Of a stretch of DNA of 64,000 nt, positions 37,375-47,954 are shown piece by piece. How positions within the stretch are numbered: the first letter of the stretch is position 1; every line of letters starts with the position of its first letter. The notes under the pieces were generated by a model. It was given only the letters and a program-made list of their open reading frames with translations, was not told where the DNA came from and searched no databases. Source of the DNA: Cercis canadensis (Eukaryota; Streptophyta; Magnoliopsida; Fabales; Fabaceae); assembly GCA_003255065.1 (NCBI GenBank), contig QAOA01002574.1:39238-103237 (forward strand). Reading direction: 5' to 3'. A program made the translations under genes and the position numbers.

Positions 37375-37776
37375 TGTTAGAAGTAAGAAGGTTGAGGTCT
37401 TTGATGGTAGTTAGGCATTGTTAGTTAATTGTGGTTAGGTAGTTAGTTGACTATGGTTAATGTAACTTAGGTGGTTATCCAGCTAAGCATGGTTAGCCAG
37501 CTAAGTAGATTATTTTAGAAAGTTAGTTAGTTAATTCAACTGCTTTGCTGAACTGTCAGTTGCTATATATGTGTGATACACGTGAATGAGAATTCAACTA
37601 TTCAGAGTATTCATTTTTTACTCTTTCTTCCACTGAAGCTTTCCCTTCCTCTTCTCTCTCTCGTATCTCATCTTCTTGCTTAAGCTCTCTGCTTTTTGAT
37701 ATGGTTTCTGCTGCATAATCTCTCTGCAGAATCCATATCTTCATGATTCTTGCTTCCGCAGCCTACAAACTCTAAA
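37375..37776 (+). repeat. 5' LTR of copia element
   Basis: Starts TGTTAGAAGTAAG and matches the 3' LTR at 41993-42395. Contains a TATA-like TATATATGTG near 37564 and pyrimidine-rich CTCTCTCTC. Its 3' end (CTCTAAA) differs from that of the 3' LTR (CTCTAGCA). Confidence 0.92.
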
Positions 37777-37788
37777 TGGTATCAGAGC
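37777..37788 (+). other. Primer-binding site (tRNA-iMet type)
   Basis: TGGTATCAGAGC immediately downstream of the 5' LTR, the usual initiator-Met tRNA complement of plant copia elements. Confidence 0.9.
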
Positions 37789-37795
37789 TTTGAAA

Positions 37796-38842
37796 ATGGC
37801 AGAACACACTTCATCCTCTGTGTCTCCATCAATGGAAACTCTGAATTCCAGAAATATTTCTTTACCTACATTTGGTCAAACCCTCACTATCAAGTTAGAT
37901 CGTAGTAACTATTTGATATGGAGGAATCAATTACTTAACATAGTAATTGCAAATGGGTATGAAGATATCTTGAATGGATCTCAGGTATGTCTAGAGAAAT
38001 TTCATCAAGATTCAACCACTGGAAGTCTCATTCTGAACCCAGACTTTGTCCTTTGGCAGAGGCAAAACAAGTTAGTAATGAGTTGGATTTATGCTTCTCT
38101 TACTGAGCAACTTATGGCTCAAATTATGGGCTACAATACGGCGTATGAGATATGGAAATCTCTGGGAGACAGCTTTGCCTGCTCATCTCGTGCTCGCATC
38201 ATGGAGTTAAGACTCCAGTTGCAGACTATTCGCAAAGGAAATCTTGGTGTGTGGGATTATATGGTCAAGATCAGAGGCATTTGTGACAATCTACGAGCAG
38301 TAGGTGAAAATGTTAGTCAAAATGATCAAATAATGGCAATCTTGGTTGGACTAGGGCCTGAATACAATCCAGTTGTAGCATATGTCAATTTTGAGTGCAT
38401 ATCAGTGGAAATCTTGCAAAGTCATATGCTTGCGTTTGAAAGCAGGCTTAACAGACAGAAGTCAGTTGATGAGCAAATCTTGATTCAAGCAAATGCAGCT
38501 CAGTTTGGTCCCTTCAAAGGTAAGAAGAAGTTTAATGCTAATTCTCAGAATAATTTCTATCATGGTAACACCAATACTGCACCAAATTCTTTCTCTAGTA
38601 CTGGTCATCGTAATCAGTCTAACAATCAATCTGGTAAGTCAAGATTTGGTAATTTTGGTAGAGCTGGTCAAAAACCACAGTGTCAAATTTGTCATAAGAT
38701 GGGACATTCTGCATCTGCTTGTTGGCATCGATTTGATAATGACTTTCAACCCAGCTTCAACTGGGAATCCTTCTCAGCAACAAGCTTTTCAGGCATTGAT
38801 GGCTACCACTGGTCAGATGGAAGACACTCCTTGGTTTCTTGA
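37796..38842 (+). CDS. Copia Gag
   Basis: Open from ATG 37796 through a Gag core (UBN2-type: YLIWRNQLL, then EIWKSLGDSF, then LQTIRKG) to a CCHC zinc knuckle CQICHKMGHSASAC at about 38682-38723. After the knuckle the frame runs out at 38842, while pol continues in the next frame from about 38740. Plant copia elements normally have a single gag-pol frame, so a small indel around 38735-38755 is the simplest reading. Confidence 0.85.
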   Translation: MAEHTSSSVSPSMETLNSRNISLPTFGQTLTIKLDRSNYLIWRNQLLNIVIANGYEDILNGSQVCLEKFHQDSTTGSLILNPDFVLWQRQNKLVMSWIYASLTEQLMAQIMGYNTAYEIWKSLGDSFACSSRARIMELRLQLQTIRKGNLGVWDYMVKIRGICDNLRAVGENVSQNDQIMAILVGLGPEYNPVVAYVNFECISVEILQSHMLAFESRLNRQKSVDEQILIQANAAQFGPFKGKKKFNANSQNNFYHGNTNTAPNSFSSTGHRNQSNNQSGKSRFGNFGRAGQKPQCQICHKMGHSASACWHRFDNDFQPSFNWESFSATSFSGIDGYHWSDGRHSLVS

Positions 38843-41800
38843 TACTGGGGCTACACACCATGTCACTGCTGACTTGGGCAATTTGTCTCTTCATAATCCA
38901 TTTGCTGGGGATGAGAAAGTCACAGTTGGTAATGGTAAGCAACTTCTTGTTATGCATACTGGTAGTACTTCCATTCCTACTGCTAGGAGACCTTTATTAC
39001 TTAATCAAGTCTTACATGTGCCTAAGATAAGTGCAGATTTGGTTAGTGTTCAGAAATTATGTCGAGATAATAGCATCTATGTTGAGTTTTATCCTGATTA
39101 TTTTCTTGTGAAGGATCAGAAAACCAAAGAGGTACTGCTGTAAGGAACTCTTAAGCAAGGACTCTACAAGGTTATGACTTCCTACGTTCCTGCTAGTTCT
39201 TCATCTGCTCCTTCTATAGCAGCCTATCAAACATTTGTTTCCTCTCCACAGAACTCCAATTCTGTTCTACAACTTTGGCACAATAGATTAGGTCATCCTT
39301 CTATTGATGTACTAAATAAAATCATGTCTGCACATGGTTTAGCTCGTTTTATTGTCAATAAACATACCATTTGTAGTTCTTGTCAGTTGGCTAAAAGCCA
39401 TAAATTGCCTTTTGTACAGTCACATTCTAAAGCAATAAAGCCTTTTGACTTAGTGCATGCTGATCTCTGGGGTTCTCCCTCTTGTAGTTCAGTTAATGGT
39501 GCCTGCTATTTCTTATTATTGATTGATGATTGTACTCGATATTCTTGGATTTATTTACTGCAGTCCAAGAGTGATACTCTTGACATGTTTCTGAGGTTTC
39601 AAGCTATGGTTAAGACTCAATTTGAGGCCAATATTAAAGTCATTCAGTCAGATTTTGGGGGGCAATTTGCAGCTTTTAACCAGATGGTTAAGGCATCAGG
39701 TATCCATCATAGGTTCTCCTGCCTCCATACTCCATAGCAAAATGGTCGAGTTGAAAGAAAAAATCGCCACATCGTGGAGACAGGATTATCCTTATTGATT
39801 ACTGCAGGAATGCCTGCTAAGTACTGGACTTTTGCCTTTCAAACAACCGTTCAGCTTATTAACAGGATGCCTACAGCAGTCCTTCAATTTCAATCTCCCT
39901 ATGAACTACTGTATCATAAACCTCCTAATCTCACTCAAGTCAAGACTTTTGGTTGTCTATGCTTCCCCTATCTTAGACCCTATCGAGCTTATAAGCTTGA
40001 GAACAGATCAACTACTTGTTGTTTTCTGGGACACAGTAATAAACACAAGGGTTTTCAGTGTATGGACACTAGCACTAAGAGGATTTATATTTCTCGCCAT
40101 GTAGTGTTTGTAGAGACTGTGTTTCCTTTCAAATCTCCAGTCTCTCAACCCTCTCAGTCCATGGTTTCAGACTGCTCCATTCCTGTCTCATTGCCTCCTA
40201 CTCCTGCATGGCATTCTCCATCTGTTACTTCTGATAGGCCTACTGTCTCTACTCAGTGTACTTCAACTTCAGAGTCACCTGTCTCTTCTGGTTCTGCATC
40301 TCCTGCTTCTCTTGAGTCACATGATTCTGTGTCTGAGGCACCTTAGGATATTCCAGATGTGCCTCTTCTTTCACGCATGGTTACTAGGAGTCAGAATGGC
40401 ATTTTCAAGCCAAAGGCTTATACCACTCAACATGCACTTCTCTCTGCAGAACCCTCTACTTATAAGCAGGCACTTCAGTTTCCCTGCTGGGTGGATGCCA
40501 TGACAGCTGAAATCAAGGCCTTACATCTCAATCACACTTGGGATTTGGTGCCTTGGCCTACTCATAAGAATATTGTGGGATGTAGATGGATTTACAAGGT
40601 CAAGTATAAGGCAGATGGCAGTATTGAAAGATACAAGGCTAGGTTAGTTGCTCAAGGGTTTACATAGTCATATGGGGTGGATTATTTTGACACTTTCAAT
40701 CCTGTGGTTAAACCTGCAACCATTCGTATTATTCTTACCCTGGCCTTGGCTTATAATTGGCATATTCAACAGTTAGATGTCAATAATGCTTTCCTTAATG
40801 GTAACTTACATGAGGAAGTCTACATGAGGCAGCCTCCTGGCTTTGAAGATGCTCAATATCCTCAGCATGTCTGCAAATTAAAAAAGGCTTTGTATGGTTT
40901 AAAGCAGGCTCCTCGAGCTTGGTTCACCAAGTTGAAAACAACTCTGCTAGCTTGGGGTTTTCTTTGCACTTACTCAGATAATTCCCTCTTTGTGCTTCGT
41001 TTTGCAGGTCATGTGGTATTTTTGTTAGTCTATGTTGATGATATCATCATCACTGGCTCCAATGTCCTCTTTATTCGCAAATTGATTACAGAACTTAATC
41101 ACATGTTTGCTTTAAAGGAATTAGGCCAGTTACACTATTTTCTGGGGATTGAAACAACTTGGTCTCCTCAGCATCTTCACCTGTCTCAATTTAAGTATAT
41201 TCTAGACTTGCTGCATAAGACAGGTCTTCGTGATGCCAAGCCTGTAGCCACTCCTATGGTAAGCTCACATATCCTCTCTAAAAGTGAAGGTATCTCACTC
41301 AAGGATCCTACCACTTACAGAAGCATTGTTGGTGCCTTACAATACTGCACCCTTACTAGACCAGATATAGCTTACACTGTCAATAAACTTTGTCAGTTTA
41401 TGAGTGTGCCTACTGATGTCCACTTGCAAGCTGCTAAAAGACTGCTGTATTATCTCAAAGGCACTCTCTCCTATGGTATTACTCTTTCCAGAACTGCTCA
41501 ACCCAACTTGCTTGCCTTCTCAGATTCAGATTGGGCAAGGTGTCTAGATGATAGGAAGAGTACCAGTGGACATGCTGTCTTTCTTGGGGCTAGTCTTGTT
41601 TCCTGGTGTTCTGGCAACCAGAAAGTTGTTGCCAGGTCCAGTACAGAGGCTGAGTATCGTGCCTTAGCCAATGCCACTGCAGAACTTCAGTGGATTCAGT
41701 CTTTGCTTAAGGAATTGCATGTTGGCTTGCCTCACCCTCCAATGCTTTTGTGTGATAACTTGAGTGCTACTTTTCTGGCCTCCAATCCTATGTTGCATGC

Positions 41801-42032
41801 TAGGACCAAACATATTGAAATAGATTGTCATTTCATTCGTGACAAGGTGCTCAATAAGGAGCTGACTCTTTGTCATATACCGGCTGCTGATCAACTTGCT
41901 GATGTCCTTACTAAACCACTCTCAACCTTGGCTTTCCAAGCTAATCGTCACAAACTCACTGTGCTTCCCTGCCCCCTGAGTTTGAGGGGGGATGTTAGAA
42001 GTAAGAAGGTTGAGGTCTTTGATGGTAGTTAG
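38743..42032 (+). pseudogene. Copia Pol (protease, integrase, RT, RNase H) with four in-frame stops
   Basis: One frame holds all domains. Aspartic protease: WFLDTGATHH (Asp codon 38841-38843). Integrase: zinc finger WHNRLGHPS ... CSSC (about 39273-39390), Asp in HADLWG, Asp in QSDFGG and Glu in GRVERKNRH. Reverse transcriptase: LDVNNAFLNG, KKALYGLKQAPRAW, and YVDD at 41031-41042. RNase H: DSDWA, RSSTEAEYRAL and HIEIDCHFIRD. Stops interrupt it at 39141-39143 (TAA) and at 39735-39737, 40344-40346 and 40665-40667 (all TAG). The downstream stop at 42030-42032 lies inside the 3' LTR. Confidence 0.93.
41978..41992 (+). other. Polypurine tract of copia element
   Basis: Purine-rich GAGGGGGGA directly before the 3' LTR, the plus-strand priming site. 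Confidence 0.8.
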
Positions 42033-42395
42033 GCATTGTTAGTTAACTGTGGTTGGGTAGTTAGTTGACTATAGTTAATGTAACTTAGGTGGTTATCCAG
42101 CTAAGCATGGTTAGCCAGCTAAGTAGATTATTTTAGAAAGTTAGTTAGTTAATTCAACTGCTTTGTTGAGCTGGCAGTTGCTATATATGTGTGATACACG
42201 TGAATGAGAATTCAACTATTCAGAGTATTCATTTTTTACTCTTTCTTCCACTGAAGCTTTCCCTTCCTCTTCTCTCTCTCGTATCTCATTTTCTTGCTTA
42301 AGCTCTCTGCTTTCTGATATGGTTTCTGCTGCATAATCTCTCTGCAGAATCCATATCTTCATGATTCTTGCTTCCACAGCCTACAAACTCTAGCA
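41993..42395 (+). repeat. 3' LTR of copia element
   Basis: TGTTAGAAG...CTCTAGCA, 403 bp, followed by the target duplication CACTA. Confidence 0.92.
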
Positions 42396-43017
42396 CACTA
42401 TAATAAGTTCACCTTTCGTATTTATATATAAAGTATGAACTTTGAGAGTATGCAAAAATTTTCCGTTTATTTGGTTTATGGCAACATTGGAACCATATCC
42501 AATCAACAGAATCACTAGCAATTAACATTTGATGTTTAAGGTTTTGCTAAGTCTAATGCCCATAATTTGCAGATGGTCTGAGATTGCCTCCCAATTACCA
42601 GGAAGATCAGATAATGAGATAAAAAATTACTGGCACGCGACTCTTAAGAAACGCTTTCCACAGAGATCAGTCACAGATGAAAAGGCTGTAGTCTTTAGGG
42701 ACGAGAGAGACTCTTTGACAAAAACTGACCCTCTTCAAGGTACGCTAATTACTTCCAAAATATCCTATGCTTCTCCCTTGTCCCCGCAGACATCTTCGAG
42801 TGAATTCTTCCCCATAACTATGGAGACCACAGCAGACAGTAACCAAAATGCAATTATGGAAGACGACTTTGCTTTTTTGGATGCATACACAACTGAAAAT
42901 TTCTTGTCAGAGCCATTTATGGCTGACATTTCCTACGTCCCAAATGATATATTGATACCCATGGTGGCGGAACCCGAATATTCATATCCAGTGTATGATG
43001 CAGAACTTTGGGAGTGA

Positions 43018-45217
43018 AAATAATTTGCACCACAAGGGATTCAAATTGTGATTATGATTGCAGTTGTGGAAATTGTCAAAAAACTCGCTAATAGCATACT
43101 ACTATTGCAAAAACTTGCCATTATGAAGGCTACTACAACTGCAATATTAATTGCTGGCTTTATAGATGAGAAGACATTAACAAACATGTAGATTTTTCGG
43201 TCTCCCTTTATTTTTAAGTTTGTGTTTTGGATTAGGGTCTCTCTCTATCCCTTTTTTTGTTTTGTTTTGTTGACTCTCTATCCCTTTTTTGATGTGATAC
43301 GATGAAGACTTCATTTGTCACACAGATAATAAGAGAAGTGATTTTGCTGTTTAGAATAACAAAATTTATAGAATTTAATTTATTGACAAATGATTTTTTT
43401 AATACAATTTATTTTAAATTATATTAAAAAACATTTATCATATAATAATTGATTTATATAAATCATATCTCTTTTGAAAAGATTTGTGGATCTTTTCTGT
43501 TCACAAAATTATTTTTTCTACTTAATAAATGTGTCAAACACAATTATTTTTGCATAAAAAAAATAATGATGAATTAGTACTTGAAATTAATAATTAGTTA
43601 TAAATTTTTCAAAACTTAAAAACTATTTCTACTCATGGTTATACATACCCTTACTGCAATTGTCTCTCTCTGTCTGATCTGTCCCTTTCTGATTTCCGCC
43701 TTTGGGTAAAGCTCAAGCCAATGAAGCCATGCGGAAAATGGGGCTCTTTCTTCAGCACCGAGTTGTTTTTACTTGATTTTAATCTTTTTTTCAGAGACTT
43801 TTAGTTAAACTAAAATGTAAAAAGACATCTTTTTTGCGAAACTTTTTCTCTTCCCACTTTCTGTCTCCGGTACCGAAGAAAGAGCCGTAAAATGGCTAAC
43901 TTGGTAAATATCAATGCAAGAAACAACTATCATTATAAGGTGTATAGTTCAGACATTGATTTAATAAAAATTAAATTATATTAAATATGCCAACGTAAAA
44001 CTAAAACAGTGTAAAAAAAAAATGGAATAAAATATGTCTTATAACGGTGGTGTAGTATATATAGTCTCACCCAATCAAAGAAGTACTCATGCAGGTAATC
44101 CTATTTTACATAAAAAAATAAAAATAAAAAAAGGAGAGAAATAACAATTGATTTTGTACCTGATAATTTGCCTCCCAAGAGCATTACTTGCACAACAGAG
44201 CCATACATCTATACATATATTTGTACAATAAAACTACTTTTAAGGGAAATCTCAATTATTTAAGGCCTTAATATTTTAATACGGAGGTTTTAAGTTCAAA
44301 TCACGAGGTTAAGTAGAAACTGAAACACCCGATTAGTATATATAACTATCTATCATTACAAATGTATATTATAGCAATGCAAAGACGGTCAATATTGTGG
44401 TGCAAGTAAGCTATAAAATAGATAAAAATTGTATTTGCAGAATATGCAATTTTCACAAAAAAAACTATACATTTTGTGTTTCAATTTTTTATACAAGTTA
44501 ATAAGTTAAAACTAAAAACTTTACATTTATCAATTTTAGAACACTATATAGAGAAACTCGAGGGTTTAGCTTTATGGTAATAATGCAATGAGTTCTTCTA
44601 AGTTAGTCAAGATTTAAATTTAGGAACTAATACCTGTAAAAAAAAAAAAAAATTCTGAATGCAACAAGCTTATGTAGGGATTATGCCCTTAAAGTCAGCC
44701 TCTATGGCAATCTTCCTTTTTTGGCTTCAATAAAGATCCTTGTGTAAAGTAGTGCTATCGTTACCAAAAGAAAAGAAGAATTGCTCAACATAAAATCGCA
44801 CACCTATATTTTTGACAATGCAATGTCATACACCAATGCGGACTAATGTACAACTGTCATATTTAACACTTCGTTGCCAACGGATTATTTCATTATAAAT
44901 AAGGAAAAATTTTAAAAAAATTTCTTATATGTTTGTGTTGTTGTTTCCTTATTAAAACTTTAGAGGTGCATTACTTTTACAACTTAGGTCTACTTCTTTC
45001 TCTCTTCTTTGTTTGAGTTGTCTTCCCTATCTCTTCTCCTTTGCAACCAATAAGACCAACCCAGCAAAATTCGACACCTGCAAGCTCAAGGGAACACTAG
45101 TTGCCACCATGCAAAAAGGCCATAGTAGCTATTGCAAGTACTCTCCCAAAAAGTAATACCACAAGCACATAACAAACTTTACTTATGTTTTGCTCTTATA
45201 AATATTGGGTAGATTGC

Positions 45218-45249
<32 letters not shown>

Positions 45250-46717
45250 TATTTGTTTTGTTTTTAAGAGGGTAAATAATATTTATTCTTTTCCAAAATC
45301 ATAATTGTTTACAATATTATAGGCCTACGCCCTCAACTTCAGATTTAGTAGGAGTAGCACATTATTATTTGTCTCATTATCAAGTCCAAACAGAAACGCT
45401 TGCGTGCCCTCTTGGTTAGTAGTGCATGGGAAAAACCTATATTGCACAAGTACTAGTATGAGTTTTATACTTGGTATGGTACAAAATGCAAAAACAGCAA
45501 TTCTCAGAAAAAATGAGGTGCGAGTACGCCACCTCATATGTGTGTGTGTATGTGTATATATAAATATATAAAACAAAGGAAGGTTCCTTTCTAGTTGAAG
45601 CCATATAATTACCTCAAAAATAGCTGAAAAAATTAGCTTCAACCAACAAATTATGCCATATTCCTTCAATTCAGTAGAGAATAGAATATGGGGGCTGGGT
45701 TTGTGAAGGATCAAAGCTAATGGAGGAAAAAAGAATAAGTGTAAAACAAGGTCAAAATTTCATTTTAATCATTTTAAAATGTACCAATTTTTTTTTTTTT
45801 TTAAAAAAGAAGAAGTTGAGATGAGTTTCCTCATCTGTTACGAGGTTCAAGTTTCCAATATGCCTTGGAAATGGTGTACGGCACTGATTTTAAAATACCC
45901 GTGCAACATAGGAGAGAACGCTTTTTTTTTTTTACTTCTTTTGGTGCAGTATTTTTTGGGTAACAATTCTTTTGGGGTATATTGTGGTAGGAGGATTTCA
46001 CATTTAAGATCTCTTAATTATAAGTTATGGAACTTTCTCACATACAGGGAGCAGGGATGAATCCATGTACAAGTTAAACAAAATTACACTTCATGATATA
46101 TAACAATTTTCATTGTCTTTACTATTTGCATCAATTTGCTCCACTAAAATATTTCTCTTGCCTCCATAGTTTCACTACTATATTATTGTGACATTATTTT
46201 AAAGTAAAGCTCCTTCACATGTGAGGTTAAGAGAGAGAAAAGCAATAATTTTTTAGTCATAATAAGTATGACAAAACTTAAGTAAAGTTCTATAAGTGTT
46301 GGTAGTGTTATTCCCCTATTAAAACATAACATGTGTATTATTTTTTATATATCAGCGCTACCTCATCTTCCATCTCTATGGTCACACCGTTATTTCAATT
46401 TTTTTCCATTAGAACACAAAATGAAAATTGAATCGTTGTCTTTTTCGATATGAACAACCTTTGTTTTTTCTTCCACCATAGTCAATGGTCTCAATCTCAT
46501 TATGCCTCTCTCAATCCATCTCTTTCTCATTACAATTTCCAACTACATAAAAGAAAGCTCAAAAGCAGGCCACTGAGACATTCTATCAAACAATTAGAAT
46601 GCGTTCATTAACTGAAAGATAGTTGCCATCAAATGAAATTTAGAAATATCAATGCCACACACTTGACACCATAATCAACACTGATAACAAAAAAAGAAAA
46701 ACGATCGATCAGTCAAT
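43018..46717. other. MYB copy A 3' flank, including a coding-less repeat unit
   Basis: Contains another copy of the MYB 5'-flank sequence (about 43140-43970), a (TA)n tract near 45225-45250, and a block at 45345-46020 that recurs at 58209-58380. No coding sequence recognised. Confidence 0.6.
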
Positions 46718-47954
46718 GCCCATTTTAGTCCAATATTACAAAGCATTATATCTTACATCAATATCAATATGCGTTTCCATATACAAGGTTCACGTCTGGC
46801 CAAAAAATAAAAAAAAGCAGAAGAAGGTTCACGCACCAAAATTATTATATTGCTAATTGCTCATTATTTAAATCAAGAACAGTGCCATATTCAGTCGCCA
46901 AAATGTTAAAGAGGTTGACAAAGAGTCCTATTCTTTAAAATTTATAGTACTAAATTATGAAAATGCATCAATATTTTCCACGATTGCAGCTTGAATATCG
47001 AATCATAGTTAGGGCAGGCGTTCTAGAATTTAAAGACTATTTTTTTGGTATCAAAAAAGAGAAAAAGAAAAGAACTACACTCTAGAAAAAGCTACAGCGA
47101 TCCTATCAACTAACAAGATAAGAGAAAGCTTTGTTTGAACATCTCACAGTAAAAGAATATATCAAACAAAGGAACAAAATGAACTACATTCTTTTTTTTC
47201 TTTTTTTCTTTTTTTTATAAAAGAAAATGAAGTGTTTGAATAAAACAAGGATTAATTAATATATAATTGGTAAATAGTCAAAGAGGAGCCACTTGAGCAT
47301 AAGTTTATTGATCAAGAGGCTAAAAAAAGAAGAAGAGGAATACCATAACAACCGTGTAGATTATATGGTCTCCCTTTTCTTTTAAGTTTGTCTTTTGGAT
47401 TAGGGTCCATTTATGACACACAAATAGTGATAGAAGTTTCTTTTTAGATTTTACCCCTTGTTTATAATTTAATTTACTTACAAACAATATTTTAATAAAA
47501 TTTGTTTAGAATTATATAACTCAATAGTTCAATTCATTTATGAACCATTTATATATAATAATTGATGATTTATAAATCTTACCACTTTTAAATGGATTTT
47601 TTAATAATTTTTTTCACATGATTTATTTCTACTTAATAAATGTTTAAAGCACAGTTACAAGATGTGATCTAATGGTAAGTGTTGTGCAAAAAGTGAACAC
47701 AAGTGCACGTATTGTTAACAAGTAATAAAGAGTGAGTGGATTATCGTCCCACATGGATTGATTGCTAATTGAGTCCCAAAATTGAATTAATCCTAATTTT
47801 ATATGAACAACCAATGTTGATACCAAAATTATGTAGTAAGAAATAAGGGAAATCAAAAAATAAAAAAAAAAATCATCATAATAATAATAAAATACAAAAA
47901 AAATATTATTAATAACAATAAATTATAAAAAAAAAAAAGAGAAGCAAAATTAGA

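Larger units (their letters stand above)
37375..42395 (+). mobile_element. Ty1-copia LTR retrotransposon in MYB intron 2
   Basis: Complete structure: 5' LTR, primer-binding site, gag, protease, integrase, reverse transcriptase, RNase H, polypurine tract and 3' LTR. Flanked by the 5-bp duplication CACTA (37370-37374 and 42396-42400). The homologous intron of MYB copy B retains the unoccupied site GGGCACTATAACAAG near 54530. Same orientation as the MYB gene. The two LTRs differ by only about ten substitutions plus a small end difference, so insertion is fairly recent, but the coding region is broken. Confidence 0.95.
36318..43017 (+). pseudogene. R2R3-MYB transcription factor copy A (frameshift; Ty1-copia in intron 2)
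   Basis: Three exons: 36318-36449, 36990-37119 and 42573-43017. Exons 2 and 3 are open and encode the rest of R2, all of R3 ([18 protein letters not shown]) and the acidic C-terminus ending DAELWE. Exon 1 has one base fewer than copy B in the run after CTTAAGAAAGGA, which shifts the frame at the first R2 tryptophan and leads to an early stop. Intron 2 is about 5.45 kb against 0.40 kb in copy B because a Ty1-copia element with a 5-bp TSD sits in it. A full MYB protein cannot be translated from this copy. Confidence 0.9.

Noticed and set aside
45225..45250. (TA)n tract as a possible origin or promoter element
   Set aside because: Ordinary microsatellite with no associated gene start.
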